The translations under genes and the position numbers were made by a program. This document shows positions 6,684 to 10,791 of a stretch of DNA of 10,791 nt, one piece after another. This DNA comes from Velamenicoccus sp964471325. GTDB taxonomy: Bacteria; Omnitrophota; Gorgyraeia; Velamenicoccales; Velamenicoccaceae. The stretch spans positions 1 to 10,791 of the forward strand of contig CAYYFL010000028.1 in assembly GCA_964471325.1 (NCBI GenBank). The letters are read 5' to 3'. Position 1 is the stretch's first letter. Every line of letters begins with the position of its first letter. The notes beneath the pieces were generated by a model that did not search any database, was not told the DNA's origin, and was given only the letters and a program-made list of their open reading frames with translations.

Positions 6684-6974
6684 TGGTCTCATGGGCCAGC
6701 ACCCGCGCTTATTGGCACCTGGCCCTTATAAGGAATCGGGCCAGTGTTCGCCTTTCTGGCGAAGAATGGCGCGGGGTGCGCACGAAGCGCACACTTGCCC
6801 TTCCTTTTGAGCAAGGTGTGTTGTGCTTTCTGCTTACACCCGGCCCAAGCGGAGGGGCCGGTGTGCCGCCTTCTGTCGCAGCAAGCGACACACTCGCCTC
6901 TCCGATAAGGCGAGGTGTACGGCAACACCCCGCGCTTACAAGGAAGTTGCGCGGGTGTTGTGCTTTCTGCACAA
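6684..6974. repeat. REP/BIME-like array of about six alternating bulged hairpins
   Basis: Six long imperfect hairpins share one plan: outer arm CAC, one bulged base, a 4-6 bp inner stem, an unpaired centre, the complementary inner stem, and GTG. Bulge on the left arm: 6716-6746, 6837-6863 and 6926-6957. Bulge on the right arm (inverted unit): 6700-6778, 6790-6820 and 6889-6918. Orientation therefore alternates along the array. Units are accompanied by a small hairpin with a 5-base loop, e.g. 6747-6763, 6776-6792, 6874-6890 and 6958-6974 (loops TTTCT, ACGAA, AGCAA, TTTCT). Centres of several units fit TTAnAAGGAA. The unit at 6716-6763 sits inside the loop of the 6700-6778 unit. A 16-base exact direct repeat occurs at 6818-6833 and 6955-6970. 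No coding potential was credited here. Confidence 0.7.
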
Positions 6975-7003
6975 AAAAAATCCGCCGGGTTTCTCCGGCG
7001 GAT
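6973..7003 (-). terminator. Intrinsic terminator after rpsI
   Basis: A perfect 9-bp GC-rich stem (6980-6988 with 6995-7003) and a 6-base loop are followed on the minus strand by eight consecutive T residues (6980-6973). It begins 25 bases after the rpsI stop, so it ends the rplM-rpsI transcript and separates it from the arg operon. The A/T tract touches the outermost hairpin of the repeat array. Confidence 0.93.
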
Positions 7004-7028
7004 CCTTGAAGCTTCTGTCGAAAAGCGC

Positions 7029-7427
7029 TTACCTCTTTGTCCACTGGAAGCGCTTGCGGGCGCCTTTCTGCCCGTATTTCTTGCGCTCCTTGGCACGCGG
7101 ATCGCGCGTGAGAAAACCCCCTTTGCGCAGCGTATGACGAAACTCCGTGTCGATGCTGGCCAGTGCGCGTGAAATGCCGTGCCTCAAAGCCCCGGCCTGC
7201 CCGGTCAAACCGCCGCCGTCAACAATCGCCGTCACGTTGTATTTATTCTTGGTATTCGTGGCCTCGAACGGCTGGTTGACGATGATGCGGTCTGTCTCCC
7301 TGGCGAAATAATCTTCGAAGGACCGCTTATTGACAACAATTTTCCCTTCGCCCTGAATCAGGCGAACCCTGGCGATGGCTTCCTTGCGTCTTCCGGTTGC
7401 TGTAGAAATAGATGTTTCTGCGGACAT
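7029..7427 (-). CDS. rpsI: 30S ribosomal protein S9 (uS9)
   Basis: Small-subunit ribosomal protein whose basic C-terminal tail reaches the decoding site and contacts P-site tRNA. The 132 residues are typical. Visible features are GRRKEAIARV (12-21), the glycine-rich GGGLTGQAGALRHGISRAL (71-89), and a strongly basic tail from LTRDPRAKERKKYG to the terminal SKR-like TKR. The start at 7427 has GAGG with a 6-base spacer, and only one base separates it from the rplM stop, so the two are co-translated. The rplM-rpsI pair is conserved across most bacteria, which supports both calls. Confidence 0.98.
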   Translation of the reverse strand: MSAETSISTATGRRKEAIARVRLIQGEGKIVVNKRSFEDYFARETDRIIVNQPFEATNTKNKYNVTAIVDGGGLTGQAGALRHGISRALASIDTEFRHTLRKGGFLTRDPRAKERKKYGQKGARKRFQWTKR

Positions 7428-7428
7428 A

Positions 7429-7866
7429 TCAGACCTCTAATTTCACGAAATTTGTCTTCGTATAAGGATGATCGGAACCCGGATAAACCCTGAGCTTTTT
7501 AAGCATATCACGGCTCAAAGGGCCTGCCGGCAGCATCTTCCTGACGGCGCTTCTAATGACCTCTGCCGGCTTGGTCGCCAGCATGACTTCTAAAGTAGTC
7601 CTTTTAAGGCCAGCCGGATATCCCGAAAAACTCAGATATTGCTTCTCTTTAAGCTTGTTGCCGGTCACCTTGATCGCCTTGGCATTGATGACAACGACAT
7701 GGTCGCCGGTGTCAAAATTCGGAGTATACCTCGGCGTATGTTTGCCGCGAATCACCGAAGCCACTTTTGCCGAAAGCCGCCCCAGGACTTTGCCTTTGGC
7801 GTCGACCAGGAACCACTGCTTCTTGGATGCGTCCATATTGGACTTGTTTGCCATGTAAGTTTTCAT
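7429..7866 (-). CDS. rplM: 50S ribosomal protein L13 (uL13)
   Basis: Early-assembling large-subunit protein that binds 23S rRNA. With the ATG at 7866 it has 145 residues, the family norm, opening MKTYMANKS and followed by WFLVDAKGKVLGRL (18-31), GDHVVVINAKAIKVTGNK (54-71), FSGYPAGLK (80-88) and VRKMLPAGPLSRDMLKKLRVYPGSDHPY (108-135, in two adjoining blocks). A longer in-frame TTG start at 7887 is rejected because AGGAGG would touch it with no spacer. The same AGGAGG is 21 bases from the chosen ATG, too far to act. The likely explanation is that transcription starts at or just before the ATG from the promoter at 7876-7904. Confidence 0.97.
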   Translation of the reverse strand: MKTYMANKSNMDASKKQWFLVDAKGKVLGRLSAKVASVIRGKHTPRYTPNFDTGDHVVVINAKAIKVTGNKLKEKQYLSFSGYPAGLKRTTLEVMLATKPAEVIRSAVRKMLPAGPLSRDMLKKLRVYPGSDHPYTKTNFVKLEV

Positions 7867-7875
7867 AAGGGAGAA

Positions 7876-7904
7876 AATATAACACAACCTCCTGACGATG
7901 TCAA
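7876..7904 (-). promoter_or_regulatory. Near-consensus promoter for leaderless rplM-rpsI
   Basis: On the minus strand TTGACA (7904-7899, 6 of 6) is followed by 17 bases and TATATT (7881-7876, 5 of 6). The expected start point is about 7869-7866, while the rplM ATG begins at 7866, so the mRNA would carry zero to about three bases before AUG. The -35 overlaps the TGA stop of the upstream membrane protein (7903-7901). Confidence 0.85.
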
Positions 7905-9475
7905 CATTTTTTTCTTCCGAGGAACCCTACCTTGTCCTCCGGTACAAAAAGCCCCGCAAAGGCCAAGGCCAAAAACACCAGACACGCCCAAAAGGGCACA
8001 GTGGCCGGAACCACCCGTTCCTGACACACAGCGGACGGATTGACCAAAAGATAGGCTATCTGTGTTTCTCCGGCGACCTGGAGGCCGTAGCGGGCGGCCG
8101 CCAGCGACAGATACCGAAGCCCTTCGCCGTCCACGTCCTTGAACCAAAGCACGGCGTGGGCATAGGCGACGGGATCGAAATCGCGGAAAGGTCGGACCTC
8201 GGCAAGCATCGCCGTGGATGTCGCGCGATGGCTCAAAACCGCCACCATCCCTCCCGCATAGTCATAATTCGAAAAAATGATCTGCCTCTCCGAAGACAAC
8301 TCCTTGACCATCCAAACGCACTGACCGATCCACTTGGGATAGTAGATTGTCGTCGCCTTGACACTGGGACCGTTGGCGTCAAACCCCATCCATATCATGA
8401 CCGGCGTTTCGCAAATCTTCCAGCTCCGCTCCTCCGGCTTCGGGCTCCAGTTATATTGAAAGCCGAACACCTGAAAAACCAACACCATCGCGGCCATGGC
8501 CGCCGCCTGATAGCCCCTCGGTGCCTTCGCCAGGAAACGCGTGACGATCTCATTGACCGCCAGGGCCGCATAGAAACACCACAGGAACAAACCCTGCCCC
8601 GAGATCAGGCGGCTGCGATGCGTCCAGAAAAGAGAAAACATGACGCTGGCCAGGATCATAAAAAACCGGCAGTCTTTTTTTCTGCGCCAGGCAAACACGA
8701 CTCCCGCGACCACAAATAACGTCAATACCGTCGGGATCGCCAAGTAATAAAAATCGGGCGGCTTGACAAGACGGACATACGCCAGGTAGCGGGCCTGATG
8801 ACAGAGGATCGGAAAGCTCAAGATCAAAGTCGCCGCAGCGATCCGCCAGATCATCTGGCGTTTCTGACGCTCCGGGATAGTGTATAAAAGAAACGCTGCG
8901 AGAAACAACCATGGCACCAAGCTGTGCGCATAAAAAGCCAAAGTCAAGAGGATGCAGGCACGCAGAGGCCTGTTCTGCATCACGGCGCCATAGCACAATA
9001 ACCCCAGGCCGAAGGCCAGGCTGAAAGGGATATTGTTGATAACGGCCGTACAGAGCGAGGTAGCGCTGAGCGCGAAAAACAAAAACCAGAAAGCGGTCAA
9101 AGAACCGAGGGCGCGGCGAATCACCGACCAGCCGCAATAAAGGAACCATGGGTAAATCAGGACGTCAGAAAGCCTGGCGACGCTAATCAAGTCAAGGCCG
9201 GCGCGGTAAAGCACAAGCTGCAGGATATGCAAAAGCGGCGGATACACATGCGGCCGGCCGAATGGGGCGTATTCCCAAAAAGCATGCCCCACCCACCCTC
9301 CTGCATCCCGAAACCCCTGCACAACAGAAAGGTGATAATAGCCGTCCAGAAAAAGAGGAAAACGAAACCAACTGAACGCCTGAAACATGACGACAGCCAG
9401 GAAAATGACACCCGAATAAAAATCCCAGCGCGGGACGTTCCAGGATCCAGACAAAGAAAATTTTCCTCTATTCAT
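7901..9475 (-). CDS. Multi-pass membrane protein, GT-C glycosyltransferase-like
   Basis: I do not recognise a named family. With the ATG at 9475 (AGGAG 8 bases upstream, overlapping the truA stop by 8 bases) it has 524 residues. Hydrophobic segments cluster at about 20-41, 102-118, 124-165, 171-199, 210-225, 242-264, 270-285, 296-318 and 321-340. They are followed by a hydrophilic domain (about 342-490) and one last membrane segment (493-511) before a short RKK-type tail. The first predicted outer loop has LDGYYHL (43-49) and later YPPLLH (78-83). An acidic residue with aromatic/His neighbours just after the first membrane helix, plus a YPP-H motif, recalls GT-C enzymes such as PMT and STT3/AglB, which use lipid-linked sugars. 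Transfer of a sugar at the cell surface is an inference. Its place between truA and rplM is unusual. Confidence 0.85.
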   Translation of the reverse strand: MNRGKFSLSGSWNVPRWDFYSGVIFLAVVMFQAFSWFRFPLFLDGYYHLSVVQGFRDAGGWVGHAFWEYAPFGRPHVYPPLLHILQLVLYRAGLDLISVARLSDVLIYPWFLYCGWSVIRRALGSLTAFWFLFFALSATSLCTAVINNIPFSLAFGLGLLCYGAVMQNRPLRACILLTLAFYAHSLVPWLFLAAFLLYTIPERQKRQMIWRIAAATLILSFPILCHQARYLAYVRLVKPPDFYYLAIPTVLTLFVVAGVVFAWRRKKDCRFFMILASVMFSLFWTHRSRLISGQGLFLWCFYAALAVNEIVTRFLAKAPRGYQAAAMAAMVLVFQVFGFQYNWSPKPEERSWKICETPVMIWMGFDANGPSVKATTIYYPKWIGQCVWMVKELSSERQIIFSNYDYAGGMVAVLSHRATSTAMLAEVRPFRDFDPVAYAHAVLWFKDVDGEGLRYLSLAAARYGLQVAGETQIAYLLVNPSAVCQERVVPATVPFWACLVFLALAFAGLFVPEDKVGFLGRKKC

Positions 9476-10271
9476 AGCGCACGCTCCTGAGGTATAGCCC
9501 GCGGGCTGGGGCGCAGAAACCGGCATGCCGCCGGTCGCGACGCCTCAAAATATCCCCCATCGCCTCCGGCGCCAGCCGGCCGCGGCCGATATCGATCAAT
9601 GTCCCGACGATATTACGGACCATGCCGCGCAAGAATCCGGACGCATCGATATCGACGATGATCAACTCCGCCTGCTTCAAAAACGGCAGGGAATCCTCCC
9701 CTTGTTTTCGATACACCCGGATCTTTTCGATACGGGTCACGGATTTCCGCCGAGCCCTGTCCGACGCCTGAAATGAAGAAAAATCGTGACGGCCCGCAAG
9801 ACAACGCGCGGCGCGGCGCATCAACACGACGCTCAAAGGATACTTGACTGCAAAGGCAAACCGGTCCAAGAACACCGATTTCTCACAGGCAGGCGCAATG
9901 ACATAGCGATAGGATTTGGACGTGGCGGAGAACCGTGCGTGAAAACACGGATCGGCCTCCTCGGTTCCTGCCACGCCGATATCCCGCGGAAGATAGTGAT
10001 CCAGGGCCCGCCGGAGCCGGTCTACCGGGATCGTCGACGCCGTTGCAAAATGCGCCGTCTGCGCGACAGCATGGACGCCCGCATCTGTCCGACCGGAACC
10101 AGTCAAGCGGACGTGGTGGCCGACAACCTTCTCGAGCGCCTTTTCAACCTCTTCCTGAATCGTCAGCAGTTTCTTCTGCCGGCCGGGGACAGGAAGCCGG
10201 CGGCTGGTCTGCCGCTGCCAGCCGGCATATTGCGTGCCGTCGTATTGAAGGACAAGCTTGATCGTACGCAT
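9468..10271 (-). CDS. truA: tRNA pseudouridine(38-40) synthase
   Basis: Isomerises uridines 38, 39 and 40 in the tRNA anticodon arm to pseudouridine. The 267 residues match TruA length. The opening VLQYDGTQYAGWQRQ (7-21), the catalytic aspartate D63 in GSGRTDAGVHA (58-68), FHARFSATSKSYRY (110-123), HDFSSF (161-166) and FLRGMVRNIVGTL (214-226) are all family landmarks. About eight extra residues lie between WQRQ and the TIQEE helix, rich in Arg and Pro. The ATG at 10271 has GGAG five bases upstream. The gene follows the asd terminator by only about 40 bases, in which I see no strong promoter, so read-through or a weak promoter may drive it. Confidence 0.97.
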   Translation of the reverse strand: MRTIKLVLQYDGTQYAGWQRQTSRRLPVPGRQKKLLTIQEEVEKALEKVVGHHVRLTGSGRTDAGVHAVAQTAHFATASTIPVDRLRRALDHYLPRDIGVAGTEEADPCFHARFSATSKSYRYVIAPACEKSVFLDRFAFAVKYPLSVVLMRRAARCLAGRHDFSSFQASDRARRKSVTRIEKIRVYRKQGEDSLPFLKQAELIIVDIDASGFLRGMVRNIVGTLIDIGRGRLAPEAMGDILRRRDRRHAGFCAPARGLYLRSVRYE

Positions 10272-10310
10272 GGAAACTCCGCGGACTGCCCATGGAAATA
10301 TGTCCGTCGG

Positions 10311-10383
10311 AAAAAAAGAACCGGTCAGCCTGTTTGCCGGTTAACCGGTTGTTGCGTTAACTGGCTGACAGGCTAACCGGCTC
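10311..10383 (-). terminator. Long-stem intrinsic terminator after asd
   Basis: Arms of 28 bases (10318-10345 and 10356-10383) are inverted copies of each other with five mismatches, around a 10-base loop. On the minus strand the hairpin is followed closely by seven T residues (10317-10311). It begins about 19 bases after the asd stop. The length of the stem is unusual for a plain terminator; a palindromic repeat such as a MITE or REP recruited as terminator is possible. Confidence 0.8.
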
Positions 10384-10401
10384 ACAGGACAACCAACAAC
10401 A

Positions 10402-10791
10402 TTACCTCTTAATCAACAACTCCGCAATCTGCACGGCATTGGTCGCGGCGCCCTTGCGAAGGTTGTCGGCCACCACCCACATCCACATTCCCTTATCATT
10501 ATAAGGATCCTTGCGGAGACGCCCCACAAATACCTCGTCTTTGCCTTCCGCGTTAACAGGTAAGGGATATACGCAACTCTTGGTATCGTCCAGAACGACG
10601 ATGCCCGGGGACGACGCCAGTGTCTTCTTGACTTCTTCGATGTCGACAGGTTTCTTCGTCTCGATGTAAATCGATTCGCTATGACCCGTCCTTACGGGAA
10701 CACGGACCGTTGTCGCTGAAACCAAGATCCTGTCGGTATGCATGATCTTGTGGGTCTCCTTGATCATCTTCCACTCTTCGGAGGTGTAATC
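10402..10791 (-). CDS. asd: Aspartate-semialdehyde dehydrogenase, C-terminal 129 residues
   Basis: Reduces aspartyl phosphate to aspartate semialdehyde, the branch point to lysine/diaminopimelate, threonine and methionine. Only the C-terminal part is inside the window; the reading frame remains open to base 10791 and the start lies beyond it. The fragment begins DYTSEEWKMIKET and contains VSATTVRVPVRTGHSES, where the His of GHSE is the catalytic base in this family. It ends with DNLRKGAATNAVQIAELLIKR, the standard Asd C-terminus. The catalytic cysteine and NADP-binding domain are upstream, outside the window. ArgC belongs to the same semialdehyde-dehydrogenase superfamily, but the GHSES motif and C-terminal helix clearly identify Asd. 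Confidence 0.95.
   Translation of the reverse strand, partial: DYTSEEWKMIKETHKIMHTDRILVSATTVRVPVRTGHSESIYIETKKPVDIEEVKKTLASSPGIVVLDDTKSCVYPLPVNAEGKDEVFVGRLRKDPYNDKGMWMWVVADNLRKGAATNAVQIAELLIKR

Noticed and set aside
6684..6974. Integron attC sites, given bulged imperfect hairpins
   Set aside because: No RYYYAAC/GTTRRRY core boxes, orientation alternates, and no cassette genes or integrase are present.
6684..6974. CRISPR array
   Set aside because: The units are variable palindromes with no constant repeat and no regular spacers.
6632..7172. Several open frames of 60-135 codons across the repeat array and rpsI
   Set aside because: They cross the hairpins and the terminator or shadow rpsI, have no recognisable domain and no ribosome site.
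7867..7887. TTG start giving a longer L13
   Set aside because: No spacer between AGGAGG and the TTG, and L13 proteins normally start at the MKTY segment.
9476..9526. In-frame 17-residue extension of the membrane protein into truA
   Set aside because: The ATG at 9475 has AGGAG at ideal spacing and overlaps the truA stop; the extension simply reads truA in another frame.

Overview
The window is a compact, moderately GC-rich bacterial segment in which every gene I can support lies on the minus strand, so transcription runs from high to low coordinates. The order asd - truA - membrane protein - rplM - rpsI - argC - argJ - argB - argD - argF - argG, with several overlapping start/stop codons and small gaps, suggests an uncultivated free-living or syntrophic bacterium, most likely Omnitrophota or another PVC relative. 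That placement is inferred from gene order and protein style, not tested by a search. No transposase, integrase, phage gene, tRNA or rRNA gene was seen.

Region 1 (10791 to 9468): the C-terminal third of aspartate-semialdehyde dehydrogenase (asd), a very long terminator hairpin with a U-tract, then truA (tRNA pseudouridine synthase). Region 2 (9475 to 7901): a 524-residue multi-pass membrane protein of GT-C glycosyltransferase character whose start overlaps the truA stop. Region 3 (7904 to 6973): a near-consensus promoter overlapping the stop codon of the membrane protein. It would start rplM transcripts at or within a few bases of the rplM ATG, so the mRNA would be practically leaderless. rplM and rpsI follow, closed by a textbook intrinsic terminator.

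Region 4 (6974 to 6518) is non-coding and is the most interesting part. It holds a dense array of about six imperfect hairpin units in alternating orientation (a REP/BIME-like architecture, one unit apparently nested in another). Next comes a good sigma70-type promoter whose -10 box lies inside a perfect 8+8 bp palindrome (a probable operator unlike the classic ARG box). Last is a leader that contains a 15-codon basic, Arg-rich open frame ending inside the argC start.

Region 5 (6517 to 1) is an arginine operon: argC, argJ, argB, argD, argF and argG (the last cut by the window edge). Together these make argininosuccinate from glutamate through the acetylated (ArgJ-recycling) route. argH, carAB and argR are not in the window. 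ArgB has the N-terminal helix of arginine-inhibited kinases, so control is expected both at the enzyme level and at the promoter/leader. Two intercistronic hairpins (argJ/argB and argD/argF) may tune transcript processing or translation inside the operon.
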